Source of the DNA: Sthenelais limicola
Lineage: Eukaryota; Annelida; Polychaeta; Phyllodocida; Sigalionidae
NCBI GenBank assembly: GCA_942159475.1
Contig: OW804094.1
Span: 16,427,708 to 16,491,707 of the forward strand
Length of the DNA: 64,000 bases
Direction: 5' to 3'
In this document: positions 10,342-20,764 of the stretch, one piece after another
Numbering within the stretch: the first letter of the stretch is position 1
Layout: each line of letters opens with the position of its first letter
Notes under the pieces: generated by a model
Told to the model about the DNA's origin: nothing
Databases searched by the model: none
What the model saw: the letters and a program-made list of their open reading frames with translations, nothing else
Position numbers and translations under genes: made by a program

Positions 10342-11263
10342 GTGAGTGAGTGAGATTGGTTGCTTTACGCCCTTATCAACACATTTATCATGGTTATATC
10401 AAGGGCGGGATAGCTGAGAGGGAGGCAGTTTATGATCATACCCAGGATATAGCGATAGAGAAGAAGGTAGAGAAAGAGACATAGAAAAAGAGACAGAAAG
10501 GCACTTTATGGTCATACCCAGGAAACAAAGATAGAGGAGAAGGTAGAGAAAGACAGAAAAAGAGACAGAAAAGCACTTTATGGTCATACCCAGGAAATAG
10601 AGATAGAGAAGAAGGTAGAGAAAGACATAGAAAAAGAGACAGAAAGGCACTTTATGGTCATACCCAGGAAATAGAGATAGAGGAGAAGGTAGAGAAAGAC
10701 ATAGAAAAAGAGACAGAAAGGCACTTTATGATCATACCCAGGAAATAAAGATAGAGAAGAAGGGAGAGATGGACAGAGAAAAAGAGACAGAAAGGCACTT
10801 CATGGTCATACCCAGGAAATAGAGATAGAGGAGAAGGTAGAGAAAGACATAGAAAAAGAGACAAAAAGGCACTTTATGGTCATACCCAGGAAATAGAGAT
10901 AGAGAAGAAGGGAGAGAGAGACAGGAAAAGAGACAGAAAGGCACTTTATGGTCTTACCCAGGAAATAAAGATAGAGAAGAAGGTAGAGAAGGACATAGAA
11001 AAAGAGACAGAAAGGCACTTTATGGTCATACCCAGGAAATAGAGATAGAGGAGAAGGTAGAGAAAGACATAGAAAAAGAGACAGTAAGGCACTTTATGGT
11101 CATACCCAGGAAATAAAGATAGAGAAGAGGGTAGAGAGAGGCAGAGAAAAAGAGACAGTAAGGCACTTTATGATCATACCCAGGAAATAGAGATAGAGGA
11201 GAAGGGAGAGATAGACATAGAAAAAGAGACAGAAAGGCACTTCATGGTCATACCCAGGACCAT
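10342..11263 (+). mobile_element. VR retroposon-like element with 74-bp core array
   Basis: Flanked by TTATTTGATAG at 10331-10341 and 11264-11274, an exact 11-bp duplication inside a MITE-A. The head GTGAGTGAGTGAGATTGG leads into a foldback (ACGCCCTTATCAACAC ... TTATATCAAGGGCGGG). About 11 tandem units of 74 bp follow from about 10431, each containing GGCACTTTATGGTCATACCC and AGAGATAGAGAAGAAGG. It ends CCCAGGACCA. No A/B-box promoter, poly-A tail or coding sequence is visible. Variable target duplications imply retroposition, but the mobilising enzyme is unknown. Confidence 0.85.
10431..11262 (+). repeat. 74-bp minisatellite (about 11 units)
   Basis: Core array of the VR element. Units differ by a few substitutions (for example GAGATAGAGGAG versus AAGATAGAGAAG). 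Because 74 is not a multiple of three and the minus strand is stop-poor, overlapping short frames appear in it. These are not genes. Confidence 0.92.
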
Positions 11264-11316
11264 TTATTTGATAGGATTGGTGAAGGTGAATTGTACATTT
11301 TCTGGCGACTTCACCC

Positions 11317-11411
11317 ATCCACCTTCTGCTACATTCAGACATAGACTATGGTCTAATCAGCAGCAATATGTTATCAGGGCTAGTTGTCCCCGTAATGACA
11401 CGTAATGACAC
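11317..11411. repeat. Arm of an inverted duplication (partner 40951-41044)
   Basis: These 95 bp, from ATCCACCTTCTGCTACATTC to CGTAATGACACGTAATGACAC, recur almost unchanged in reverse complement at 40951-41044. In both places they are joined to the same MITE-A end and a VR element. Confidence 0.9.
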
Positions 11412-12002
11412 GTCTACCCACGCAGGACAGACGCTTATTGATTAACCGGCTCCAGGGCCATGTCAATATTGTTTCTGCCAAGCTGCCCTCAAACTATTTG
11501 AAGTCAGCCCAACTTTTCTTTTCTCATGGTCAAGTGGGGAAAGGTTCGCAAATATTGGTTGGAAATTTGTAAAATGATTTTGATGAGATGGTTTATTTTC
11601 TGAATCGCACCTTTGTCTCTTTTTCTGTTTTTATTACTTTCTCATGGGAATGAAAGATGAAGATTATTTGATGAAAGGGAAAGGGGTTGGAAGTAAATAC
11701 GAGAATTTGTATTGAAAAAAAAGAAACAATAATCAATATCCCTCTGTCTTTCTCTTTGTCTTAAGTGCAATAAACACAAGACAGCTTCTGAAATGCATCA
11801 GCGTATGTTTGAAATGGAAGGGGTAAAAAACTTCATTTGAAACGGGGCAGGTAAGGAATTTAAAAGAGTTGCAGAAACATTGCCAAAAGGGAAAAAACAA
11901 GCAGTCGACAGACAAGACTATTTGGCAGAGTGACTGGCAGTTGCACTTTGAATGTAAGATCTTTCCCCCGAATAGAATATATCTAAATGGTTAGACTAGG
12001 GC
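11412..12002. other. No gene seen
   Basis: Unique-looking sequence. GGCTCCAGGGCCATGTC at about 11442 weakly resembles part of the SINE at 47.4 kb. No other feature. Confidence 0.4.
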
Positions 12003-12387
12003 AATAGGAGAGTTGCATGTCTCTCTGTGCATGTCTATCACAGTGCATGCTGGGATGGATTCAGCTCAAATCTGACAGACAAATATTTGGCAACATCTCC
12101 ATCAAAACTTGCACAAATGCTTTCATCAGTATCATTCCTTGTATAATCGATCAATGAAAACCAAAGACATGATGGGAAAGATGTGGACTTGCGTCATGGA
12201 AACATGTATATTAACATCAGATCATTGATAAATATTCCATGCTGCACATGGCATGTTTTCTATAGATTTTACACTGTACCATTAGTCCCATAATTCCATG
12301 TGAATCAAAATTCAAAATGGCGGCTATGAAAATCCCCTATTCCACGTGAATCAAAATTCAAAATGGCGGCTATGCAACTCCCCTATT
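12003..12387 (+). mobile_element. MITE-C copy with repeated right end
   Basis: Starts AATAGGAGAGTTGCATGTC. The last ~45 bp (TCAAAATTCAAAATGGCGGC to CCCCTATTC) occurs twice in tandem, at about 12304 and 12350. Confidence 0.87.
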
Positions 12388-12627
12388 CATCTTGTTTGTG
12401 TGCCTCAGCTGTAGGTTCAGTCACATGTTAATTCATTACTAACATATGTCGCGGGGAGGAGGAGGAAAGGGGGTGGGTGGGAGAGGGGGAAGGTGAACAT
12501 GAGTAGCGAGTGGGTAGTCAGTAGGAATACAGAGCTCTCTTATGTCTTCACCAACTATATCCCTTACACAAAATCGCCATCGGGCTTTCATCTCGCCCAT
12601 CTGATGTACCACGATCCAGGCTGACTA
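12388..12627. other. No gene seen; G-rich segment
   Basis: Contains a purine-rich run GGGGAGGAGGAGGAAAGGGG at about 12453-12472. Otherwise unremarkable. Confidence 0.4.
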
Positions 12628-12645
12628 ATGATAATGCTCTTGCAG

Positions 12646-13085
12646 ATCAAAGAATCTATTTTGGTTGTCGAGGAGCGTGACATCTTGCTGCAGAGATGCA
12701 CTGTGAAAGAGATCAACACCACTTTAATTCAACCACCAGAAGTTGATGAGTTATATGTTAAATTTCTGTTGACTAAGCATTGGAGTTGCATAACCTTAAT
12801 TAAAGCTCCTTCACTCTCTCACCTCTAGAAATGTATTGAAGATAGATCTCAATCCTTATTTTTCATCCTCATCATTTCTTATATCATATGTCCATCATAT
12901 TAATTAGACAACAACCTCTAGTATTGTATAGCTTAGATGCAATCCTAACATTGACGCAAAAACTATTATACCATTTATTGACTTGAATGCAGAATGCCTT
13001 TAAAAACGCTTATTGTCAGCGGCGGTCATCTCTGCAAATTTTTCTGATTATGTCGTAGGAAATAAAAACTTTAAAAAAAAAAAAG
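12646..13085 (+). other. Possible exon or retroposed 3' end
   Basis: A 60-codon open stretch (12646-12828, ending TAG) follows a splice-acceptor-like TGATAATGCTCTTGCAG. About 230 bp downstream is AATAAA (about 13061) and then a genomic run of about 12 A. A genome-encoded A tail favours a retroposed copy or LINE 3' end over a normal last exon. The predicted peptide has no motif I recognise, and a frame of this length can occur by chance. Confidence 0.2.
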
Positions 13086-13124
13086 CAGCTGGATGTCTCT
13101 CTGTGAGGCATATCTTATATATAT

Positions 13125-13357
13125 GGGTCAGATCTTAAAAAATGTACAATTGGCCTTTTCCAATCCTCTCAAATAATCTAAATTTATGACGAAAACCAGG
13201 TTCAAAATACAGTTCAACAAAACCAAACATATTTATTGAATGAATACAATATAGAGTCAACTCAGATATATCTAGTATTTATCATTTTTCACTCTAAATT
13301 AGCAGAATTTGATAGATGTGTAGAACTGTAGATTGTGCATTTTCTGAAAATCTGACC
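13125..13357 (-). mobile_element. MITE-A copy
   Basis: Minus orientation. The left end GGGTCAGATCTTAAAAAATG has lost part of the CAG motif and the right end is CTGAAAATCTGACCC. It lies in a TATATAT context that hides the exact duplication. Confidence 0.88.
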
Positions 13358-13419
13358 CCTATAATAAATCCTTACCCACCTGCTGTAAGGATAGTGTATC
13401 TAAATCTCACTGACATATA

Positions 13420-13860
13420 GAGACATAATGTCTGATAATGTCACAGTGCTTCGGTGTATGGTTCTGATGTCACAATCTGCATAGATTATCAGACATGTAT
13501 TCGTGCAGTGTTTCGGTGATGCATGGTTCTTATGACTGCGTCAACACAGTAATAAGGACAAATCATATTAACTCAAGCATCTGCAGAGAAATGCTGCATG
13601 ATCATGTCACAATATGCATAGCATGTCAGACATGTATTCATGCAGTGGCAGTTTCTAATAGGTGCATTATAGGACACATTATCAGTGCCTTGAACGGTCC
13701 CGGGGGTATAAACCACCGTAGGCAGACACTAAAAAGCTTAATAACCCCCATGTCAGTCCGCCTGGTGCAATGTTTGTACATAAGGCTTGGCTCTGCCTCA
13801 GGATTATGCACCATACAGTGCACCAGCAGCCCCTCAAAATGGAATTCATGCACCTGAATG
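13420..13860. repeat. Imperfect internal repeats around GTCACA / ATTCGTGCAGTG
   Basis: Motifs such as ATGTCACAATCTGCATAG, CAGACATGTATTCGTGCAG and GCATGGTTCTTATGAC recur at about 13475-13530 and 13600-13650, with a further echo at 14100-14150. This indicates old local duplication. A 120-codon frame here is explained by these repeats and matches nothing I know. Confidence 0.45.
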
Positions 13861-13869
13861 GGTATATAT

Positions 13870-14091
13870 GGGTCAGATTTTTGGAAATTCTACACATCTT
13901 TCAAATTCTGCTAAATTAGAGTGAAAAGTAATAAATACTACTTATATCTGAGTACATTCGGTGTTGCCTTGACTCAAAGGATGTGTTTGGTTATGTTGAA
14001 TTGTATTTTAAGTCTAATTTTTGTACTAAATTCGGGTTATTTGGGAGGGTTTCTGAATGTGAATTGTGCATTTTCTGGAAATTTTAATCAT
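13870..14091 (+). mobile_element. MITE-A copy, third right-end type, decayed
   Basis: Plus orientation. The left end has lost the GTACAATT block. The right end is TTTCTGGAAATTTTAATC, a changed form of the CTGGAAATTTCACCC terminus. Confidence 0.8.
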
Positions 14092-14176
14092 ATACTGTGT
14101 GACAATGTCACAGTATTTATAGCAAATCAGTCCTATATTCGTGCATCGACTGCATAAAATACTGTGTGACCAAATG

Positions 14177-14360
14177 TGATGTGTTTCAGGAAAATGAGTC
14201 ACAACTCGCAACAAAAGGCTTTTGAGAAACCATCATATCTAAAAAGATGAGATCAAACCGATTCAAATGTTAGTAAACATTAGGACATTTAATCAATATT
14301 TCTATATTCTAATTTGGATCAATTTTGCGACTTGTGACTCATTTTGCTCTAACACATCAC
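14177..14360 (-). mobile_element. Short MITE-B copy
   Basis: Only about 184 bp, with both ends present (GTGATGTGTTTCAGG and CTCTAACACATCAC) but most of the interior deleted. Flanks AAAT and AAAA are close to a 4-bp duplication. Confidence 0.88.
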
Positions 14361-14667
14361 AAAAAGCAATTTGCATAGAAGTTGAGGCTATATTCCGTGC
14401 AGTAATCCAGCCCTGCGATGGTTGCTATATTTTGCCACGGTCATATTTAAACTGCGTTATTTAAGGCAGGAAGAGATAAAGCGGAGAGATTTCCATTTTC
14501 TATGTATAATATATGAGGTCCTCCTTCACTCATCCTCACACTGTTTTATGTATGTTAGTTCAGTATTTATATCGCTCAGTCGCCAAACATATATGAGGGA
14601 TAGGCAACGTTGTGTCAATGCTTTAACTTCAACGAACGAAAATATATGTCGCAAACTTAACTATATA
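14361..14667. other. No gene seen
   Basis: Spacer between two MITE-B copies, nothing recognisable. Confidence 0.4.
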
Positions 14668-15057
14668 TGTGTTCCAGGTCGCGAAATTGATATTTTTCAA
14701 AGTGATTTATTCACAAGATCTCTTTATTGGAATGTTTTGTTTTTAGGGGGTTTAGCACTTATAGTCATATGCATTCATGTACCAAATTTCGGGACATTGT
14801 ATTAAGGATATCCTTGCGTTTTGAAGGCCTTCATATGGAGTATACTTAGTTACTTAACTGGTAACTACCAATCCAGAAACAGAAACTTTTTTTTATTTTC
14901 AAAAATAAAAATATCAAACTTAAAATATAGAAATACTTATTAGGTGTCCTAGTGTTTACTATCATTGGAGTCAGCTTGACCTGCCCTTTTCAAATATGGT
15001 GATATCTAAAAGATCCATATTTTGCGACTTATGACTCATTTTCTTAAAACAGATCTC
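14668..15057 (+). mobile_element. MITE-B copy with deletion in left end
   Basis: GTGTTCCAGG is joined directly to TCGCGAAATTGATA, so about 14 bp of the inverted repeat (AAAATGAGTCACAA) is missing. The right end reads TTCTTAAAACAGATCTC. Confidence 0.85.
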
Positions 15058-16346
15058 ATATGTTCACGTCACAAACTTGAAATGTTGTCCCATAACGGTC
15101 ACAGTATACAAGACATGGGTCAGTCCTGGTTTGAATATCGCTATAAATGTCATGATCAATGATTTAGTAAGTGATTTATTAACCTTTAGATATATGACAA
15201 TATACTGGATGCTTTTGGAATACCTAATTTACGAATATATCAATATCCAGTCTACCATAAAGACATTACCTTTTAAAAGTATTTTATTGTAGATGTGTGA
15301 TTTGTCTTACCCATTATATGTATTCCTATTGATTCAAATCTTTTTCTTCTTTTCCTTTTTCCGATGCTTCTCACACAAAGGTAGGTGAACTAATCCATTT
15401 GCATTTACATAGATGTATGAAATGAATCAAAGAAGATCAGTTATATATATATCCTCAACAGATGAGAGGTTTCAATTACTGTCGATACCTATGTTACAGA
15501 AGGTTTATATAAACTATAGATCTAACTAAAAACAGATCAAATGGTCAATGTCCATTAGCTTCCTTTCAACATATCTATAACATTGATTATACATCTATAT
15601 TTGCTATGTCTGTGATGAATGTAAAATCTAGTTTTCATTGAATTAGGTAGACATTTACATTTAGACATTGTATTTAGACATTTTAGAATTCCAAATATCA
15701 AACAGTACATGAGGTGTGAGCATCACTTGCCCGAAATATGAACATCATTTAAAGATTATATGTACCATAGGCTCAGAAATTTGAAATCCAATAGAATTTT
15801 GATAAATATCATGTTCTACTTGACATCAATTTATTTCATAAGTATTAATTACTATTTTGAATTCCCTCACACTTGTTTTATTTTTAATGTACTTAAACGC
15901 GATGGAAAATGCGTTCAAAACCCCTATCATAAATTAATGGTAGTTAAATAAATACAGATGAAAACATACATCCATTCAAATTGAAACATAATCATATATA
16001 TTTCATGCAATATTGTATTCCATTGAAACAAACATAGTCCAATGATTTCTAAAAGTGCAACAATTTTCTCCCCTGCTTCAATTTACGTAATTTGTCTTCT
16101 TATCTCGTATAGAATTTCGTTGGTGAATTGTTTTTATTATTAGTGGTGTAATGCAATCGGGATTTAAGGATATAAATTTCATGATTAAGTATAACTAGTA
16201 AGCTTAAACCGATGTGATACGGTCTCTTACATCAATAATAGGGAACGCAATCGGACATATTATATAGTGTACTCCAATGACTGATTAAACAATATGACAA
16301 TGTACATAAGAGAACGCAAGGTATTATATCCTATGCAGACAGATAC
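15058..16346. other. No gene seen; unique AT-rich DNA
   Basis: About 1.3 kb with no recognised repeat, RNA gene or credible coding frame. The longest frames (about 60-70 codons) have no motif. Confidence 0.5.
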
Positions 16347-16578
16347 GGGTCAGATTTATCGAAAATGTACAATTGGCAACTATATACATTTAGTAAATTC
16401 TGCTAAATTAGGCAATTTGGTCAATACTAGGTAACTTCGAGTATATTTGGCATTGCATTGATTCTAGCAATCTGTTGGGTTATGTTGAACTGCATTGTGA
16501 ACTATGTTTTCGTCGGAAATTTGGGTTATTTGAGAGGATTGGTGAAGGTGAGTTGTACATTTTCTGGCGACTTTACCC
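16347..16578 (+). mobile_element. MITE-A copy with ATAC target duplication, mixed ends
   Basis: Left end of the common type (GGGTCAGATTTATCG), right end of the alternative type (CTGGCGACTTTACCC). ATAC flanks both sides. The right flank continues into the inverted duplication. Confidence 0.9.
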
Positions 16579-16744
16579 ATACATTCTGGTGGAGAAATAA
16601 ATTAATAGTATGATGTCAATACCCTGCAAAGGGTAATACTATCAACCTAATTATAAGCCTAAGTAAAGTATATATTTCACGGAAATATTTTTGTCAAAAT
16701 ATGAGATTTGACGTCACACAAACAGTTATTACTTTCAATATTTG
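16579..16744. repeat. Arm of an inverted duplication (partner 1351-1511)
   Basis: Reverse complement of 1351-1511 with only a few differences, for example TAATTATAAGCCTAAGTAAAG here. It begins exactly at the MITE-A end and stops at ATATTTGATTC, where similarity is lost. Confidence 0.85.
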
Positions 16745-16826
16745 ATTCTTTATTTTACTTTGAGTCAGTGAAACCTGGACTTACATTCCCAGTGAATGAC
16801 AGGAAATACTTATAACCAACATATAT

Positions 16827-17059
16827 GGGTCAGATTTTCAGAAAATGTACAATTGGCAGCTCTACACATTTAGGAAATTCTCCTAAATTAAGCTGAAAAT
16901 GAAGAACACCGGGTATATCTGAGTATATTTGGTATCGCATTGATTTAAAGTATCAGTTCTGTTATGTTAAACTACATTTTGAAGCTCATTTTTGTCTCAA
17001 ATGTGGGTTATTTGAGAGGATTGGTGAAGGCGAATTGTACATTTTCTGAAGATCTGACC
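16827..17059 (+). mobile_element. MITE-A copy with ATAT target duplication
   Basis: Plus orientation, common ends at both sides; the last base is changed (GACCA). ATAT precedes and follows. Confidence 0.9.
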
Positions 17060-18460
17060 AATATAGCGAATGGAAAAAAGTACTAGTAACTTATCCTACA
17101 AAGATTCAGTTACTTGTACCGAGTTCCTATCATTTTTTGTTATGCCCTTAGCAAAGGGGAAAGCTGGAATATAAACGTTTGTATTTTGTGCTGAGTCAGC
17201 ATGTTACATGAAAGCATTTATATTAATATTATATCTGAAGCATGCCGTTACTAAGGTGCAATTATAATTATGGAAATAATTCTTTTTCTTTGATTCCTTA
17301 CTTAGAAATCAAATAGGAGTCAATCAATTTTACAATTTTAACTAGTTATTTTCTTTTAATTAAAGTTTGATATATGCTGGCAACTTTTATTCTTGAACAA
17401 ATACCACGAAAGGTCTTATGGCACAATTACAATATGATCATTTGGGGGAAATGTTAAGGTTAAAATTCGAATTCAATGATATACTTGTAAACCCCAAAAC
17501 TCCAAATTATTCAAACAAGATACTGCGTACTATACATAGACCATAAATTCCCAATTACATGTCACTCGTAAAATTCTGTCTGTATATTATGCTGTGTAGC
17601 AACATCCAATATATAAATGTAAATATAACCAGCCTTTCCCTTCTTGCCAGTACTTATCCCTTTGATTCTCTTTTTAAGCGCCCCTCTATAGTCCCCCAGG
17701 CAGTCAGATTTAAATCTGCCAGTAGCAGAGGATGGAGAGAGCTTTTTCCTCAGTTCCATCGGACTTATTCTGAGCACAGAATCACATAATGCTGCCCTGT
17801 TCAACCTCCCCCTCCTGAAAAGAAGGAATAATTCAAGTTGCCTTGTAAGAGCTGGGAGGGAGATTAGGAGCTAGTTCTACCTCGATGCTCCACTTGATTA
17901 TGTGGCCTTCTCTTGCCTTTTGTACTGCATAGTTCAAGGTACTACTACCCCCTCCCCCCCCCCCCACCCCCCCCAACCCCTCCTCCACAATCCCCTCTCT
18001 ATAGCACCGTGCTAGTGTATACGTTGACCTGGATAGGGGGGTTGCGTAGGTATAGTTTTAAAATAATAGGGGAATTGTGAGGGTAGATTTCTTCATAAAT
18101 ATATTTTAGTATCCTATTTTAAAAAGTAGAAAATCTGAGTTTTTTTGTCATTGGAACTCCTGCTCTTGTAAGATTGTAGGTGGAATTATGTCAAAAGAAA
18201 ACTCTATGATCGTCAATAGAACATAATTATTACTACGTTGGTGTGAAAAGACCCATATACTATACATTATATACATACATTATATGACAGGTCAAATCTG
18301 TATGTTGCAATAGGAGAAAGAAAATTAATGGTTTCTAAAGTTGGAGGATGGAATACTGAAACATTTGGATTAATATAAGTTGAAGCCAATATAAATATTA
18401 ATGTACAAGGCTATATAATAAGGAAGTCTGATCGTCAAAACCTGAATACATTGAATGGTA
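17060..18460. other. No gene seen; C-rich run at 17949-17995
   Basis: Unique-looking AT-rich sequence, then a C-rich run with 14 and 9 consecutive C. Frames over 17559-17804 lie on both strands and have no motif. Confidence 0.45.
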
Positions 18461-18697
18461 AAGGGTGGTCTCCACTGGCTGCGTTAAGCTCTGCGGTAAG
18501 CCTTGCGATGGTTTGTGCTGGTTCAGTAGGTGGAGAGGAATAAAGAGGTCCTGCCTACATGGTTCACTGGCCATATAGGCAGGACCTTGCTACTTCTCAC
18601 AATCACAGCACCATCCCAAGGCTTACCGCAGAGCTTACCGCAAAGCTTATCGCAGAGCTTACCGCAGAGCTTACCACAGCCAGTGGAGACCACCCTT
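18461..18697. mobile_element. Foldback element with AAGGGTGGTCTCCACTGG ends
   Basis: A 237-bp element whose termini AAGGGTGGTCTCCACTGG and CCAGTGGAGACCACCCTT are perfect inverted repeats. Inner arms also pair (GGTCCTGCCTA and TAGGCAGGACC). The right half carries a 12-bp tandem unit, AGCTTACCGCAG, in about four copies, and the same word occurs inverted in the left half. No transposase is present and no clear target duplication is seen. Confidence 0.85.
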
Positions 18698-19172
18698 AAA
18701 TGTTCTCGGAAAAGGAAACATATTGCACCTTAATCACCTGAATGAGAGGTGGGTAGGAATACATAAAGGCAATACGTTTTTCATTCATGCTTTGCTGAGA
18801 GTTCAGCTACAAGTAGACTGTCATTCTCTCCTCCTCTCTGAGTACGTTATCCATCTTGTCCAGCAGTATACCCAGGGTTTCAGTGCAAGGTAAAAAGCGT
18901 CCTTGCAACAATAACGATGCTTATACTCAGGTACATATATATATATGTACATTTGAACCCTAGGACCTAAGAATAGGATAACTTCAAAGCTAGTGTACTA
19001 TCACTTATTGTCGGTTGGGATAACTGTATAATAATATTCAATGACTGGTTGGTAACTGTCTTGGTCTCATCATATACCTGAACCATTTCTTTCCCATGGG
19101 GTTTAAGGCCAATAGGGTAAGGGTTAGTGACTGACTAACACAAGATAAGAAACACATCTGAGGTTTAAAACA
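18698..19172. other. No gene seen
   Basis: Unique-looking, with a short ATATATATATGTAC run at about 18944. Confidence 0.45.
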
Positions 19173-19452
19173 TTATTACACACGTGAGCAGTTAGAAAGG
19201 TGCAGTTCGCGGGTGCAGTTTGGTTGATCTGAACTGTTCATGCAATCAGTTCGGGCTTCCATGGTTACACATGACTAAACGACACAATCTGGTTGGTGCA
19301 CCATAGGCCTGACCTACACACCTGTTAAAAATGACGTCATCCCTGACCGCGTAACTTAGGCCTACAAATTGCGGTGAATCAAGCCTCCTCGAGGTGAACT
19401 TTAGGCTAAACAAGTTAAATTATATTTAACATCCAAATACAGTGTGTAATAA
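19173..19452 (+). mobile_element. TTATTACACA inverted-repeat element
   Basis: Runs from TTATTACACACGTGAGCAG to CAGTGTGTAATAA, so the outer ten bases are inverted repeats. Related copies are at 59278-59524 (opposite orientation) and 59976-60155. Shared interior words include CAGTTAGAAAGGTGC and CCTCGAGGTGAACTT / GAGGAGGCTTGATTC. Confidence 0.75.
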
Positions 19453-19462
19453 ATTTATATAT

Positions 19463-19541
19463 ATAGCAAATGGCACTCTGTTCGGGTTCAAACCTGAAAG
19501 GTCTCGATCAGTTTGAACCCAAACAGAGTGCCATTTGCTAT
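19463..19541. repeat. 31-bp-arm hairpin, GCAAATGGCACTCTG
   Basis: Arms 19463-19493 and 19511-19541 (ATAGCAAATGGCACTCTGTT and its complement ending GAGTGCCATTTGCTAT) pair with one mismatch around a 17-base loop. One arm also sits next to the related element at 59243-59277. Confidence 0.88.
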
Positions 19542-19658
19542 AAATAGCCAACCAATCACAAGTTGTATTTGTATCAGTATCTCTACAATGTTTATAAAAA
19601 GGGAGACATCTTTATATACCCTTGCAGAGATTACCCTTTGTGCCATTGTTTCCTATGT

Positions 19659-19893
19659 GGGTCAGATTTTCAAATAATGTACAATTCACTTTGACCAATC
19701 TTCTCAAATAACCGGAATTTTAGACGAAAATAAAGTTCAAAGTACAGTTCAACCTAACCAAACAGACTGCTAGAATCAATGTAATGCCGAATATACTCGA
19801 ATTTACCTAGTATTGGCCAAATTGCAGCCTAATTTAGCAGACTTTACTAAAAGTGTACAGCTGCCAATTGTACATTTTCTGAAAATCTGACCC
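19659..19893 (-). mobile_element. MITE-A copy
   Basis: Minus orientation, GGGTCAGATTTTCAA to CTGAAAATCTGACCC. Flanks are ATGT and ATAT. Confidence 0.9.
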
Positions 19894-19951
19894 ATATATG
19901 CTAGCTCAGTTTGGTTTGCTTGCCTTTAAAGGACCATTTCCTAAGCTGCGC

Positions 19952-19991
19952 TCTGATTGGACTTATCACGTGACAGCTATGAACCAATCAG
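19952..19991. promoter_or_regulatory. Inverted CCAAT boxes around an E-box
   Basis: CTGATTGG at 19952-19959 and CCAATCAG at 19984-19991 form a perfect inverted pair. CACGTGAC lies between them. This resembles promoter-type NF-Y and bHLH sites, but no gene is seen nearby, so a functional role is speculative. Confidence 0.3.
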
Positions 19992-20256
19992 AAAACGCGT
20001 TACTAAAATGGTGCATCCCTAAAGCTGAATAATAACCCCGACGATGTTCCAAATCAAAATGGGTAGAAACAAGGCGAAAATAGGAAGGGTGATAATAATC
20101 TAATTACGGTAATAATAGGACACCTTGAGAGATATCTAATCACCTGTATTGGTCATTGATATTTGAGTCGATATATCAAGGACAAATGTTCCAACCAAAC
20201 TATCCCTACCGCAATTGTCAAAAGCCATGATCACTAATGGGGCTACACAGCTCACT

Positions 20257-20569
20257 AGTAGCGGATTTGTATGTGCCGCTGCGCATGTCTGTTACAGTGC
20301 ATCATGGGATGGATTCTGTTGAAATCTGACATACACATATTTGGCAAGGATGTTTTCACCAATATTAGAGTTTGTGAACTATTAAAACCAAATGCATGAT
20401 GGGAAAGATGGAGACTTGTGTCATGGAAACATGTACGATACATAAATATTGATATTAGAGCATTGCTGAACATGGCATGTTTTCTATAGATTTTACACTG
20501 TACCATTATTCCCATCATTCCATGCGAATCAAGATTCAAAATGGTGGATATGGAAATCCCCCATACTAC
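20257..20569 (+). mobile_element. MITE-C copy
   Basis: From TAGTAGCGGATTTGTATG to GGAAATCCCCCATACTA, shorter than other copies by an internal deletion near GGCAAGGATGTTTTC. Confidence 0.85.
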
Positions 20570-20764
20570 TCTCTTCTAAATCTTAATATTAATATATCTT
20601 TTGGTATATGCGTATTCCACTTGAGAGGTGCGATAACTGACGTGCAATAAAAATTCAAATTACATTTTCTTTTAGCGTTTAGATACTTTAGATCCTGTCC
20701 AATAAATATCCAATTACTAGCAGCTCGTTACATTCTCTTTATATGCTACACCATATAAATTATG
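20570..20764. other. No gene seen
   Basis: AT-rich spacer. Confidence 0.4.

Larger units (their letters stand above)
10042..11316. mobile_element. Chimeric MITE-A: two equal ends, split by VR
   Basis: 10042-10220 is the minus-oriented part of one MITE-A (GGTAAAGTTTCCAG end) and 10221-10341 plus 11264-11316 is the plus-oriented part of another (CTGGCGACTTCACCC end). Both outer ends are therefore the same terminus of the family and the other terminus is absent. The join lies near 10220 in AGCAGAATTTCGGTAAAGTT. A VR element sits inside the right half. Confidence 0.8.

Noticed and set aside
10342..11263. VR as a Helitron-type element
   Set aside because: Hairpin and internal repeats are suggestive, but Helitrons do not create target duplications, and five VR copies have them.
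10399..11342. Overlapping frames rich in Leu, Ser and Tyr
   Set aside because: They are translations of the 74-bp VR core and shift phase from unit to unit.
13495..13897. 120-codon plus and 71-codon minus frames
   Set aside because: Open on both strands over locally duplicated sequence, no motif or biased codon use.
14422..14805. 127-codon plus-strand frame
   Set aside because: Its distal half is MITE-B sequence; no domain in the rest.
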